IMG/VR virus record: IMGVR_UViG_3300047311_000389
Location: 1-32,550 of that record
DNA: 32,550 bases
DNA from: a virus
Strand: one strand, 5' to 3'
The position numbers and the translations under genes are program-made. Below, in pieces: positions 6,199 to 12,571 of the stretch. Position 1 is the stretch's first letter. The number at the start of each line of letters is the position of its first letter. A model generated the notes under the pieces. It saw nothing but the letters and a program-made list of their open reading frames with translations. It did no database searches and was not told the DNA's origin.

Positions 6199-6402
6199 CT
6201 ATGCCTCCTGTGCCCGTGCGGGCTTGTTGCCGGTCTGGTAGGTCCAGACCGTGAAGTCCTCCTTGCCGTAGCCGTGGAAGACCTTGTCCCCGCGCTGGAG
6301 ACAGTCCTGACAGACCCGGCTCCCGAACCCGTCGCGCTCGATGGCGTAGACGAGGGAGACGAGGCTGCGGCAGTGGTCGCATCGGCGTCGGCGTGACTTC
6401 AT
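6199..6402 (-). CDS. Zinc-ribbon protein, first gene of the leftward early operon
   Basis: The 67-residue product starts MKSRRRRCDHCRSLVSL and has a second pair, VCQDC, giving a classic two-knuckle zinc ribbon with a strongly basic N-terminus. It is promoter-proximal in the leftward operon. The ATG lies 6 nt after a TATGGT -10 box, at the expected transcription start, and no Shine-Dalgarno is present, so the mRNA is probably leaderless. A small basic zinc ribbon made first could be a transcription regulator of the early region; this is inference from position and charge. Confidence 0.65.
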   Translation of the reverse strand: MKSRRRRCDHCRSLVSLVYAIERDGFGSRVCQDCLQRGDKVFHGYGKEDFTVWTYQTGNKPARAQEA

Positions 6403-6408
6403 GTGAGC

Positions 6409-6438
6409 ACCATACTGCACCCGGCTGGAAGTTGTCAA
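6409..6438 (-). promoter_or_regulatory. Leftward early promoter (leaderless)
   Basis: On the minus strand TTGACA (6438-6433), an 18-nt spacer and TATGGT (6414-6409) precede the ATG at 6402 by 6 nt. Unlike the others it lacks the upstream G-run. It is divergent to the rightward promoter at 6484 and would drive the recombination and replication operon. Confidence 0.78.
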
Positions 6439-6451
6439 GGTACCAGAGCAC

Positions 6452-6470
6452 TGTCTCACCTGATGAGACA
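6452..6470. promoter_or_regulatory. Operator-like dyad midway between divergent promoters
   Basis: TGTCTCA (6452-6458), a 5-nt gap, and TGAGACA (6464-6470) form a perfect 7-5-7 inverted repeat. Its centre (6461) is exactly equidistant from the two divergent -35 boxes (centres 6435.5 and 6486.5). This looks like a binding site for a dimeric HTH regulator acting on both early promoters. The binding protein is not identified; small HTH proteins are encoded at 9218 and 9695. Confidence 0.6.
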
Positions 6471-6483
6471 CCCGTCCGGGGGC

Positions 6484-6512
6484 TTGACACCCGTGGCGTC
6501 ACCGGCTAGGGT
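6484..6512 (+). promoter_or_regulatory. Rightward early promoter
   Basis: GGGGGC runs straight into TTGACA (6484-6489), followed by a 17-nt spacer and TAGGGT (6507-6512). A leader of roughly 38 nt follows, with a small CCCGG/CCGGG hairpin (6522-6538) and an ACAGGAGG ribosome site before the ATG at 6557. It drives the DUF932-type gene. Confidence 0.75.
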
Positions 6513-6556
6513 ACCTGCATACCCGGCGTTCGACCGGGAGCAACAGGAGGCGCGAC

Positions 6557-7507
6557 ATGGTCGCAGCAGTCGAAACGATGGCCTACACGCAGGAGCGTGG
6601 AACGCCGTGGCACGGTCAGGGCAAGGCCCGCAAGGGGCTCGCCACCGCTGACGAGATGCTGGAGGACGCGGGGCTGAACTGGATCGTGGACAAGCGCGAT
6701 CTGGGGCACATCGGCTTCCCCGAGAAGTTCGGCCTGTACCGGACCAGCGACAACGCCGGGCTCGGCATCGTCGGCAGCCGGTACGCGGTCATCCAGAACC
6801 ACGACGCCTTCGGCTTCGCCGACAACCTCGTGGACTCGGGCGAGGCGAAGTACGAGACCGCTGGCTCGCTGTTCGGCGGGCGCAAGGTCTTCCTCTCGAT
6901 GGAACTGGAGCACCTCGGGATCAGCGTCCCCGGCGACGACAGCGACACGAAGATGTTCCTGCTCGTCGCGAACAGCCACGACGGGACGGGCGCGTGCGAT
7001 GCGGCGATCACGCCGGTCCGCACGGTCTGCTCCAACACCCTGAACGTGGCGCTGGCGGGCGCGAAGACCCGCTTCAAGATCCGCCACAGCGGCAACATCG
7101 ACCGCAAGATCCTCGCGGCGCGCGATGCCCTCGGGATCACCTTCAAGTACGCCGAGAAGTTCTCCGGCGTGGCCGCCGGTCTGTCCCTGAAGCAGGTGAC
7201 GGACCAGCAGGTGCTGGACATCCTGCGCAACGCGGTCTTCCCGGTGGACATGGACGACGTGGAGGCCGACGACGTGCCGGAACTCGCCTCGACCCTCGCC
7301 TTCCAGAACTACCTGACCTCGGAGACCGTGGACGGCATCCGTGGGACGGCGTGGGGCGCGCTGAACGGGATCGGCGAGTTCCTCGACTACGGCGTCACGT
7401 ACCGGGGCCGCCGGAACGACGCGAACGACACCCGGACCCTCGCGATCCTGCGCGGGTCGGCGGTCACGAAGAAGACCGCAGCCCTGAAGGCTCTCCAGAG
7501 CCTGTAG
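6557..7507 (+). CDS. DUF932 phage/plasmid-like protein
   Basis: This 316-residue protein matches the DUF932 / phage-plasmid-like family in general pattern: an N-terminal GTPWHGQGKA segment, GLYRTSDNAGLGIVGSRYAVIQN, then NSHDGTGACDAAITPVRTVCSNTL. Members are widespread in phages, plasmids and islands; some are suspected to act in DNA repair or host take-over, but the biochemical role is not settled. ATG follows ACAGGAGG by 6 nt. It is first behind the rightward early promoter, so it is probably made early and abundantly, opposite to the recombination operon. The family call is strong; function stays open. Confidence 0.85.
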   Translation: MVAAVETMAYTQERGTPWHGQGKARKGLATADEMLEDAGLNWIVDKRDLGHIGFPEKFGLYRTSDNAGLGIVGSRYAVIQNHDAFGFADNLVDSGEAKYETAGSLFGGRKVFLSMELEHLGISVPGDDSDTKMFLLVANSHDGTGACDAAITPVRTVCSNTLNVALAGAKTRFKIRHSGNIDRKILAARDALGITFKYAEKFSGVAAGLSLKQVTDQQVLDILRNAVFPVDMDDVEADDVPELASTLAFQNYLTSETVDGIRGTAWGALNGIGEFLDYGVTYRGRRNDANDTRTLAILRGSAVTKKTAALKALQSL

Positions 7508-7515
7508 GAGCCACG

Positions 7516-7548
7516 CAGAGCGCCGTTCCACAGCGGAGCGGCGCTCTG
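7516..7548 (+). terminator. Intercistronic GC-rich hairpin
   Basis: CAGAGCGCCG (7516-7525) and CGGCGCTCTG (7539-7548) form a perfect 10-bp stem with a 13-nt loop, 8 nt after the DUF932 stop. No T-tract follows and the next gene has its own ribosome site at 7561. It may be a partial terminator or an mRNA 3'-end protector that lowers expression of the downstream gene. Confidence 0.6.
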
Positions 7549-7574
7549 TACCACTCGACCACAGGAGGCACGAC

Positions 7575-8417
7575 ATGACCCAGCAGGGAACGCCCCTTCA
7601 GCACCTCACCGCCCGGGCGCGGATGGACGAGTGGCGGCGGCGCATCGCGCTGATCGAACCGCTCCTGACCCTGAACCGCGCGGTCGAACTGAAGGACGCC
7701 GAGATCGCCGAACTCACCGGCCTGAAGCCCGCCGAGGTCGCCTCGTCGCGACTGCTGCTGCTCCACGTCGGCGCGATCCACTACGAGTCGCACCGAGGGC
7801 ACATCGCCGGGAGCCAGTGGACGCTGCTGAAGGCCGGACAGGATCTCCAGCACGCTCTGCATCTGGAGATGGAGCGCCAGATGCGCGGCGGCCTCTCGCC
7901 CGAGACGATGCGCGACAAGCGCAAGAAGGCGAACAAGATCGTGACGCGACGGAGCGCCGAGCAGCCTGCGGTCATCGAGGACCGCTGGCAGGAGCCGGTC
8001 GGCGCGCTGATCGGCCCGGAGCCGACGAACGTCATGCTCCCGCTGAAGGGTCTCGGCCCGGACGCGGCGGGCGCGCTCGTCCTCGCAGCGAAGCAGTACA
8101 AGGGCGGCGAGACCGACGAGACCCGGCAGGCCCGCAAGATCCTGCTGGAACTCCACGACCTCGGCATCCCGGCCCCGGAGGAACTCGCCCAGAAGGCCGT
8201 CGCCCAGAAGGACGACCGGCTGGAGGCGATCCGCCTCGTCCTGCCCTACCTCGACGGTCTGGAGCGCCGCCTGAAGGCGCTGGAGGCCCAACTGAAGGAG
8301 CAGGGCGACTACGGGACCCTGAAGACCATCGCCCTCCGCCAGAAGGCCCAGATCGAGCGGCTCGTCACCGAGGCCGCCGCCCGGTCGATGAAGGAGCAGG
8401 GCCGAGGTCAGAACTAG
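7575..8417 (+). CDS. Helical early protein with HTH-like N-terminus (280 aa)
   Basis: ACAGGAGGCA precedes the ATG. Residues about 35-60 (AVELKDAEIAELTGLKPAEVA) look like a helix-turn-helix. The middle (about 105-130) is very basic (RDKRKKANKIVTRR), and the C-terminal 70 residues (DGLERRLKALEAQLKEQ and on) form a probable coiled coil. DNA binding with oligomerisation is therefore plausible, but I recognise no named family. It is separated from the DUF932 gene by a hairpin. Its stop codon TAG forms part of the promoter motif of the next cassette. No catalytic residues stand out. Confidence 0.7.
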   Translation: MTQQGTPLQHLTARARMDEWRRRIALIEPLLTLNRAVELKDAEIAELTGLKPAEVASSRLLLLHVGAIHYESHRGHIAGSQWTLLKAGQDLQHALHLEMERQMRGGLSPETMRDKRKKANKIVTRRSAEQPAVIEDRWQEPVGALIGPEPTNVMLPLKGLGPDAAGALVLAAKQYKGGETDETRQARKILLELHDLGIPAPEELAQKAVAQKDDRLEAIRLVLPYLDGLERRLKALEAQLKEQGDYGTLKTIALRQKAQIERLVTEAAARSMKEQGRGQN

Positions 8418-8421
8418 GGGG

Positions 8422-8451
8422 TTGACAGGTCGGCATGGCCGGGTGTACGGT
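8422..8451 (+). promoter_or_regulatory. Repeated-type promoter in front of the 8495 cassette
   Basis: AACTAGGGGGTTGACA ends in the -35 box (TTGACA 8422-8427); the TAG inside it is the stop of the previous gene. An 18-nt spacer leads to TACGGT (8446-8451). From the -10 on, GTACGGTACGTCCATCAC is identical to the promoter at 10355. A ribosome site follows at about 8482. Confidence 0.78.
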
Positions 8452-8494
8452 ACGTCCATCACCCGGCCAGACCGGCAGGGAACAGGAGGCAACG

Positions 8495-8788
8495 ATGAAC
8501 GAGATCGACACCACAGGACACCAGCCCGGATGCCCGGAGCCCGTCGGTGGCGACTGTGACTGCGCCGCAGCGGCGTTCCAGCAGCAGATCGACATCGCCG
8601 CAGAGGGTGGCGAGCGTCTCGCCGCCGCGATGGACGCCGTCGAGGCGTCGCGATCCCTCGCGCAGGTCTGGTGCGACAAGTGCGACCAGCCCGCCACGCG
8701 GGAGATCGCACTCACGAACGGCAGCACCGCCTTCCGGTGCAGCACTCACGCATGGGCGCTCGTCGCCCCGAAAGGGACGCTGACATGA
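8495..8788 (+). CDS. Cys-rich zinc-binding protein (97 aa)
   Basis: AACAGGAGGCA lies just upstream of the ATG. The N-terminus has a Cys cluster (GCPEPVGGDCDCAA), the centre is a short Ala/Glu helix, and the C-terminal part has WCDKCDQPAT with FRCSTH about 18 residues later, a likely three-Cys one-His ribbon. The stop overlaps the next ATG (ATGA). The frame is open 20 codons upstream, but that would start inside the promoter leader. Role unknown. Confidence 0.7.
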   Translation: MNEIDTTGHQPGCPEPVGGDCDCAAAAFQQQIDIAAEGGERLAAAMDAVEASRSLAQVWCDKCDQPATREIALTNGSTAFRCSTHAWALVAPKGTLT

Positions 8789-9216
8789 ACGGCTACGACC
8801 AGCACAAGCAGGACGCCTTCGCGGCGATGGTCGCGAGGGACGCGATCTTCGGCAACCGGTCGGCGGCGTACGGATGGCCCGTGACGTCACCGGCCCGAGG
8901 CAACAGCCCCCGCTACTTCGTCGGCGTCATCGTGGACGTCAGCGAGTCGCGCGAGAGCGTCTGGGTCCGCCGGTACACCGACCCGGCAGACGTCAGCGTC
9001 CTCTACTCGGTTCGGGAACTGGAGCCCGCCACGAAGGACGACATGGCGACCGCCGCGTCCTACTTCCTGAACCAGCAGTACCGCGAGGTGCAAGACCTTC
9101 AGGCCCGCGTCGCGCGGGAGCAGGCGGATCTGGAGGCCATCCAGAACGCCGGGCCGGGCGACGAGCCGGGCGCGCCTCTCCACGGCATCGAGCAGTACCA
9201 GAGCGAGGGACGTTGA
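8785..9216 (+). CDS. Hypothetical protein (143 aa)
   Basis: It starts by ATGA overlap with the 97-aa zinc protein. The central part (RYFVGVIVDVSESRESVWVRRYTDPADVSVLY) reads as a small beta-sheet domain, and the end (YREVQDLQARVAREQADLEAIQ) as a coiled coil. There are no Cys pairs, TM segment or catalytic motif. It belongs to the cassette driven from 8422. I recognise no family; a small beta domain plus coiled coil suggests a protein-protein interaction role. Confidence 0.65.
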   Translation: MNGYDQHKQDAFAAMVARDAIFGNRSAAYGWPVTSPARGNSPRYFVGVIVDVSESRESVWVRRYTDPADVSVLYSVRELEPATKDDMATAASYFLNQQYREVQDLQARVAREQADLEAIQNAGPGDEPGAPLHGIEQYQSEGR

Positions 9217-9217
9217 C

Positions 9218-9511
9218 ATGAGCGAGCAGATCCCGCTGTTCGGCGGGCGGACCTTCGACCCGGCGCGTGATGGCGAGCGGCTCTCCGCCAGCCTGATCCG
9301 CGTCCGGGCCTGCGTCAGCGACGGTCGCTGGCACACGCTGGAGGAACTGGCCCGGAAGACCGGCGACCCGGAGGCGTCCATCAGCGCCCGCCTGCGCGAC
9401 CTGCGCAAGGCGAAGTTCGGCGGACGGCAGGTCGAGCGGCGCTACGTCGCCGACGGCCTCTGGGAGTACCGGCTGGTGCCGCAGGGGGCCGGAGATGGAA
9501 TGGCGACGTGA
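9218..9511 (+). CDS. Winged-helix DNA-binding protein (97 aa)
   Basis: Residues about 22-75 form a clear winged helix: RVRACVSDGRWHTLEELA, then KTGDPEASISARLRDLRK as recognition helix, and a wing (GGRQVERRYVADGLWEYRL). This WHTL..EIA..TG..ASISARLRDLRK pattern is frequent in small phage proteins. Likely a dimeric transcription regulator, and a candidate for the dyad at 6452. The ATG is one base past the upstream stop. The DNA-binding fold is well supported; its target is inference. Confidence 0.75.
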   Translation: MSEQIPLFGGRTFDPARDGERLSASLIRVRACVSDGRWHTLEELARKTGDPEASISARLRDLRKAKFGGRQVERRYVADGLWEYRLVPQGAGDGMAT

Positions 9512-9698
9512 GCCCCGCTCCCACGTCCGGGAGGACGGTGCGGCGAAGGCCGCGTTCCACACCGAGACGGACGCCCGGTTCCGGGCGAACCAGATCCACG
9601 CGACGAGCGGCAAGCGCCTCTGGCCGTACGAGTGCAGCCAGAGGCCCGAGCACTACCACCTGACGAAGGACCAGCCTGACCTGAAGGAGACGGGATGA
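9495..9698 (+). CDS. Small phage protein with YxC...H motif (67 aa)
   Basis: It starts 17 nt inside the winged-helix gene in another frame. The product has an Arg-rich start, an AAFHTETDARFRANQ helix, and a C-terminal LWPYECSQRPEHYHLT, close to the YxCxxCxxWHLT ending seen in many actinophage proteins but with only one Cys here. That family is uncharacterised. The stop overlaps the next ATG (ATGA). The gene is supported by overlaps and the family-like motif; function is unknown. Confidence 0.6.
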   Translation: MEWRREPRSHVREDGAAKAAFHTETDARFRANQIHATSGKRLWPYECSQRPEHYHLTKDQPDLKETG

Positions 9699-9919
9699 TC
9701 GACCAGAGACGAGCGCGCGCCCTGACGTGGGCGCGCGAGCAGCGCGAGACGTGGGCCCGCACCCTGCGCGAGCAGGACGAGACCCTGATCTCGATGTACG
9801 ACCGGGACCGCCTGACGATGGAGCAGATCGCCGTCAGGCTCGGCGTCACCCGGCAGGCCGTTCACCAGCGGCTGGTCGCGGCGCGCAAGCGAGGCGAGAT
9901 CCGGGCGAACTTGAACTAG
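9695..9919 (+). CDS. Sigma region 4-like HTH protein (74 aa)
   Basis: The C-terminal half (LTMEQIAVRLGVTRQAVHQRLVAARKRGEI) is a textbook helix-turn-helix of the sigma-70 region 4 or phage antitermination type; the N-terminal half is an Arg/Glu helix. At 74 residues it is too short to be a full sigma factor, so a small regulator or late activator is likely. It could bind the dyad at 6452 or help polymerase at the repeated promoters; both are inferences. The TAG stop is part of the next promoter motif. Confidence 0.72.
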   Translation: MIDQRRARALTWAREQRETWARTLREQDETLISMYDRDRLTMEQIAVRLGVTRQAVHQRLVAARKRGEIRANLN

Positions 9920-9923
9920 GGGG

Positions 9924-9953
9924 TTGACAGCGTCCGCAGGACGTGCATACTAC
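9924..9953 (+). promoter_or_regulatory. Repeated-type promoter, leaderless class
   Basis: AACTAGGGGGTTGACA again, with the upstream stop TAG embedded; TTGACA is 9924-9929. The -10 is either CATACT (9946-9951, spacer 16) or TACTAC (9948-9953, spacer 18). The ATG at 9958 is 4-6 nt further, so transcript and reading frame probably start together. GCAGGACGTGC in the spacer is shared with the promoter at 26574. Confidence 0.72.
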
Positions 9954-9957
9954 TGCC

Positions 9958-10110
9958 ATGAAGCGCATCGCCAAGAACGCAAGCGGCAAGTACGTGCAGA
10001 TGAACGACGAGCAGGTCGCTCGCGAGCAGGCCGCGTTCGAACGGGCAGTCGCCCGCCAGATCGCGAAGGACGAAGCAGCGGCAGCCAAGCGCCGCACAGG
10101 AGGCAAGTAG
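9958..10110 (+). CDS. Basic helical protein from a leaderless mRNA (50 aa)
   Basis: Fifty codons open MKRIAKNASGKYVQMNDEQV, followed by an Ala/Arg/Glu/Lys helix and a Lys/Arg/Gly tail. No ribosome site precedes the ATG; it sits at the predicted start of transcription. Near its 3' end the coding sequence contains ACAGGAGGCA, which serves as ribosome site of the next gene, whose ATG follows the TAG directly. Function unknown; the charge suggests nucleic-acid or polymerase contact. Confidence 0.55.
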   Translation: MKRIAKNASGKYVQMNDEQVAREQAAFERAVARQIAKDEAAAAKRRTGGK

Positions 10111-10350
10111 ATGTCACGCCAGACCTCACGGATCAACTACGGCATCAGCCGCGCTCGCGGCTACGAACTCCCGAAGTACGTCTGCTTCGACTGCGGGCGC
10201 GTCACGGGCGCGACCATGCAGGTCCGCCGCCACTTCTACGCGCAGGACGACGGGGCCGAGTCCATCGCGATGGTCTGCCGCAACGGCAGCGGCTGCCACA
10301 AGGCCACGGACGGGCGCGAGATCCCGCCGTATGTCGCTCCCCAGAACTAG
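10111..10350 (+). CDS. Zinc-ribbon protein (79 aa)
   Basis: The ribosome site lies inside the previous gene, and the ATG abuts its stop. The product has YVCFDCGRVTG as first knuckle and MVCRNGSGCHKA as second, about 30 residues apart, a likely single zinc site. The stop codon TAG is inside the promoter motif of the next cassette. No enzymatic motif is visible; role unknown. Confidence 0.68.
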   Translation: MSRQTSRINYGISRARGYELPKYVCFDCGRVTGATMQVRRHFYAQDDGAESIAMVCRNGSGCHKATDGREIPPYVAPQN

Positions 10351-10354
10351 GGGG

Positions 10355-10383
10355 TTGACAAGGTCCGCAGGGTGGCGTACGGT
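10355..10383 (+). promoter_or_regulatory. Repeated-type promoter in front of the 10417 cassette
   Basis: CAGAACTAGGGGGTTGACA, 19 nt identical to the promoter at 8422 and again holding the upstream stop, gives TTGACA at 10355-10360. Spacer 17, TACGGT at 10378-10383, then the shared ACGTCCATCAC. ACAGGAGGCA follows before the ATG at 10417. Confidence 0.8.
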
Positions 10384-10416
10384 ACGTCCATCACGCAACA
10401 CACAGGAGGCAACCAG

Positions 10417-10758
10417 ATGTCGAACTCCCAGATCACCGACAAGGCCGACGAGCAGGAACTGCTCACCGCCGCCATGAGGGAGATGACGGCGCAGGAGCCC
10501 ATGACCGCCGCGCAGATCGAGGCGGAACTCACCCCGTTCCGCTGCCGCTGCGGGAAGAACGCCTTCGCGACCGAGGCCGAGGCGGACGCCTTCAACGAGG
10601 CCCGGACGGTCGTCACCCATCCGAACGGCTCGACCACCTCCTTCGCCACGAAGTGCGCGGACTGCGGGACGTTCGCCACCGACCACGAGTTCAACGGCGG
10701 CTACGACAGCGACTTCCGCTGCTACTTCGACGACATCCGGTCGGGGAGCCACCGATGA
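10417..10758 (+). CDS. Zinc-binding protein (113 aa)
   Basis: A clear ribosome site precedes the ATG. The N-terminal 40 residues are an acidic helix with two repeats of EMTAQEPMTAAQIEAEL type. Then FRCRCGKNAF and, about 40 residues on, TKCADCGTFA give two CxC/CxxC knuckles, likely one zinc site. The end is acidic and aromatic (YDSDFRCYFDDI). It heads a three-gene cassette. No known family. Confidence 0.68.
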   Translation: MSNSQITDKADEQELLTAAMREMTAQEPMTAAQIEAELTPFRCRCGKNAFATEAEADAFNEARTVVTHPNGSTTSFATKCADCGTFATDHEFNGGYDSDFRCYFDDIRSGSHR

Positions 10759-10946
10759 CCGCCCACACCCACCGCCCGCAGGACGCCTACGTCCTGCCCG
10801 CCGGGGCGGTCGTCCTCGTCCGTGGCGTCAGGGTCGGCACGACGACCGAGCCGAGCAGGCTCTCGCTGTGCATCTCCTGCGGCAAGGCGATCCAGAAGGT
10901 CGCCGAAGCGCCAGACCGCATGGCCTACTGGAGGACCGTTCGATGA
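10755..10946 (+). CDS. Zinc-knuckle protein (63 aa)
   Basis: ATGA overlap with the previous stop. The N-terminus is His/Arg-rich (MTAHTHRPQDAY), the middle is a small beta segment (YVLPAGAVVLVRGVRVGT), and the C-terminus has LCISCGKAIQ, one CxxC. The stop overlaps the next start (ATGA). One of the run of small Cys proteins; function unknown. Confidence 0.6.
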   Translation: MTAHTHRPQDAYVLPAGAVVLVRGVRVGTTTEPSRLSLCISCGKAIQKVAEAPDRMAYWRTVR

Positions 10947-11104
10947 ACACCCACCCGCTGGCGGACGCCGAGGCCGCCGCTCTGATGCGGGGCCGCGAGT
11001 GCCTCGTCTGGATCGACAAGAAGGCCGACGCCTGCCGCCGACCGGCGAAGGGCAAGACCGCCGACGGTCGCCCGGCCTGCGGGATGCACCTGAAGGCCCG
11101 CTAG
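10943..11104 (+). CDS. Small Cys protein, last of the rightward genes (53 aa)
   Basis: It starts by ATGA overlap and ends just before a hairpin that separates it from the convergent late genes. The product contains three Cys and a His (RECLVW, DACRRP, PACGMH), a spacing usable for one metal. The N-terminal helix is Ala-rich. No family is recognised. Overlap and position support it as a real gene. Confidence 0.6.
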   Translation: MNTHPLADAEAAALMRGRECLVWIDKKADACRRPAKGKTADGRPACGMHLKAR

Positions 11105-11120
11105 CCCGCCGACACAGAGA

Positions 11121-11150
11121 AGCGCCCCCGGTGCCCATGCCGGAGGCGCT
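11121..11150. terminator. Hairpin between convergent operons
   Basis: AGCGCC (11121-11126) pairs with GGCGCT (11145-11150), and after one mismatch CCGG with CCGG, around an 8-nt loop. It lies 16 nt after the last rightward stop and about 38 nt after the last leftward stop (11189), where a bidirectional terminator is expected. No strong T-tract is present on either side. Confidence 0.6.
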
Positions 11151-11188
11151 CTCCTGTCTGGGGGCGTCCTAGAGCGTCTGGCGAGACC

Positions 11189-11446
11189 CTACGTGGTCGC
11201 CCACTTCAGGACCACGCGGTAGACGACCTTCAGGACGGCGGTGCCGACGGTCATGATCACGATCATCGGTGCCTTGAAGGCGTCGTCGATGCTGAAGACG
11301 TTGACCGCCGCGAGCGCGGGCGGCAGCGACAGCAGGACGTCCGCGACCGCGTCCTTCAGCACCTTCGACCCGGTGAGCGCGCTGATGCCGCCGCCGTCGG
11401 TCAGGGCGCTGCCAGCGGAGGCGATGGCCCCGGTCTGGTCAGGCAT
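11189..11446 (-). CDS. Membrane protein at the end of the lysis region (85 aa)
   Basis: The last late gene before the convergent terminator. The N-terminus is Gly/Ser/Ala-rich. Hydrophobic stretches follow at about 36-52 (DVLLSLPPALAAVNVF) and 59-80 (PMIVIMTVGTAVLKVVYRVVL), the second a good membrane helix with a basic end. The ATG overlaps the previous stop by 8 nt. A holin or related lysis protein is possible by position, yet the holin-like gene at 13367 is a better candidate. Confidence 0.6.
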   Translation of the reverse strand: MPDQTGAIASAGSALTDGGGISALTGSKVLKDAVADVLLSLPPALAAVNVFSIDDAFKAPMIVIMTVGTAVLKVVYRVVLKWATT

Positions 11447-11582
11447 CGGTCGGCACCGGGTCGTTCTTCGGGGCTTCCTCGTCGGACTGCGGCAGGGCGG
11501 GCTCGGTGCTCACGTCGAACGGATCGTCGCCGGTCCGGTCCGGCGGGTCCTGCGGCTTGACGTCGGTCTCCTGCTCTGTCAT
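11439..11582 (-). CDS. Acidic, Pro-rich small protein (47 aa)
   Basis: The product is almost entirely Asp, Glu, Pro, Thr and Lys (MTEQETDVKPQDPPDRTGDD and on), so it is probably disordered. It starts by ATGA overlap with the peptidase-like gene and overlaps the next gene by 8 nt. It may serve as a linker, chaperone or inhibitor for a neighbour. No family can be named, and it could be a poorly conserved filler gene. Confidence 0.5.
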   Translation of the reverse strand: MTEQETDVKPQDPPDRTGDDPFDVSTEPALPQSDEEAPKNDPVPTDA

Positions 11583-12394
11583 GGCGTTACCCTCGTGCTG
11601 TCGGTGTACTTGCCGGGCTTGAAGAACAGCCCCTTGTTCGCGGCGGCGGTGCCGTCCGACCGGCTGATGATCTTGTACCGCCACGACCCGCTGTACTTGC
11701 GAGCCTCGCAGAGGTAGTCGGCCTTCACGACCGACCGGACGTAGTTCCCGGTCGGCGTCGCGTACAGCGCCGTGGGGCCGCTGATCACCACCTCGCACTC
11801 GACGGTCGCCGTGGGCGGATCGACCGGCGTCAGCAGCGCGTAGACGCTGCCCTGCCCGAGCGTGTGCGTGCCGAGATCCAGCATCCCGGCAGCCCGCCAG
11901 ATGGTCGCCCACGCGATGTTCTGGTAGCCGTCGGGGATGCCGCCCGCCTTGCCGTCGCGGTTGTCCGCGCCCGGGTCGCCGTAGCGGAGGTAGTTCGCGC
12001 TGCCGCTCGATCCGAACACCGCGTGGTTGCCGAAGAACTGGCAGCGGAAGCAGTCGTGGACGGTGCAGGCCAGCGGGCTGTAGTCGATGTCGATGATCGC
12101 GCCGTAGCGCCCGGTCTGGAGCAGCCGCTGAAGGTGCGCGGTGGTGGTCGCCTTGTAGAGCGTGTAGCCCTTGATCCCGTAGTGGTCGGCGACCTTCGTC
12201 ATCTGGTCGAGGTTCGTGCCGTCCTGACAGTCGTTCGTCAGGTCCCTGACGTGACAGGAGGTCGTGACGATCTTGCCCTGACTGGCCCGGTAGAGCCACA
12301 TCGCCATGCTGGCGCAGGTGCAGTTCAGGCCGCCCATGTTCGGGTTGCCGCAGAGGTTGCAGCCGTCGAGTTGCGGGACGAACCGCTCGATCAT
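11579..12394 (-). CDS. Papain-like cysteine peptidase, probable endolysin
   Basis: This 271-residue protein has a C39-like/papain-type pattern: GLNCTCASMAMWLYRAS with Cys27 as candidate nucleophile, GNHAVFG with His124, and YGDPG with Asp140 completing a triad. The last 75 residues (SGPTALYATPTGNYVRSV to the end) look like an SH3-like wall-binding domain. At least ten Cys are present, more than usual for an intracellular enzyme. Its place among membrane genes after the tail module suggests a lysin cutting peptide bonds of the cell wall. Alternatives are a virion peptidase or an effector. The fold is moderately sure; the lysin role is inferred. Confidence 0.6.
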   Translation of the reverse strand: MIERFVPQLDGCNLCGNPNMGGLNCTCASMAMWLYRASQGKIVTTSCHVRDLTNDCQDGTNLDQMTKVADHYGIKGYTLYKATTTAHLQRLLQTGRYGAIIDIDYSPLACTVHDCFRCQFFGNHAVFGSSGSANYLRYGDPGADNRDGKAGGIPDGYQNIAWATIWRAAGMLDLGTHTLGQGSVYALLTPVDPPTATVECEVVISGPTALYATPTGNYVRSVVKADYLCEARKYSGSWRYKIISRSDGTAAANKGLFFKPGKYTDSTRVTP

Positions 12395-12567
12395 CGGCCC
12401 GCCTTCGCGTTCAGTCGGAGGCACGTCTCGCAGGTCTTCTCGTCGCTCGGGAAGGTCTCGGCGGGCTTGCCCGGCTTCGCGATCCACTGGCCGCAGAGGG
12501 TGCGGATGCCGCCACCCCGGGCGGTGAGGCGGGGGATGTGCCACGAGCGGATCTTCACGAACGCCAT
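12391..12567 (-). CDS. Small zinc-binding protein (58 aa)
   Basis: The start is the ATG at 12567; the frame is open further but lies inside the previous gene. The product opens MAFVKIRSWHIPRLTARGGG and has His10, TLCG and CETC, the layout of a small zinc protein found in actinobacterial phages and hosts (WHIP..., CG..., CxxC). The stop overlaps the peptidase start (ATGA). It may be unrelated to lysis. Confidence 0.58.
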   Translation of the reverse strand: MAFVKIRSWHIPRLTARGGGIRTLCGQWIAKPGKPAETFPSDEKTCETCLRLNAKAGR

Positions 12568-12571
12568 CACG

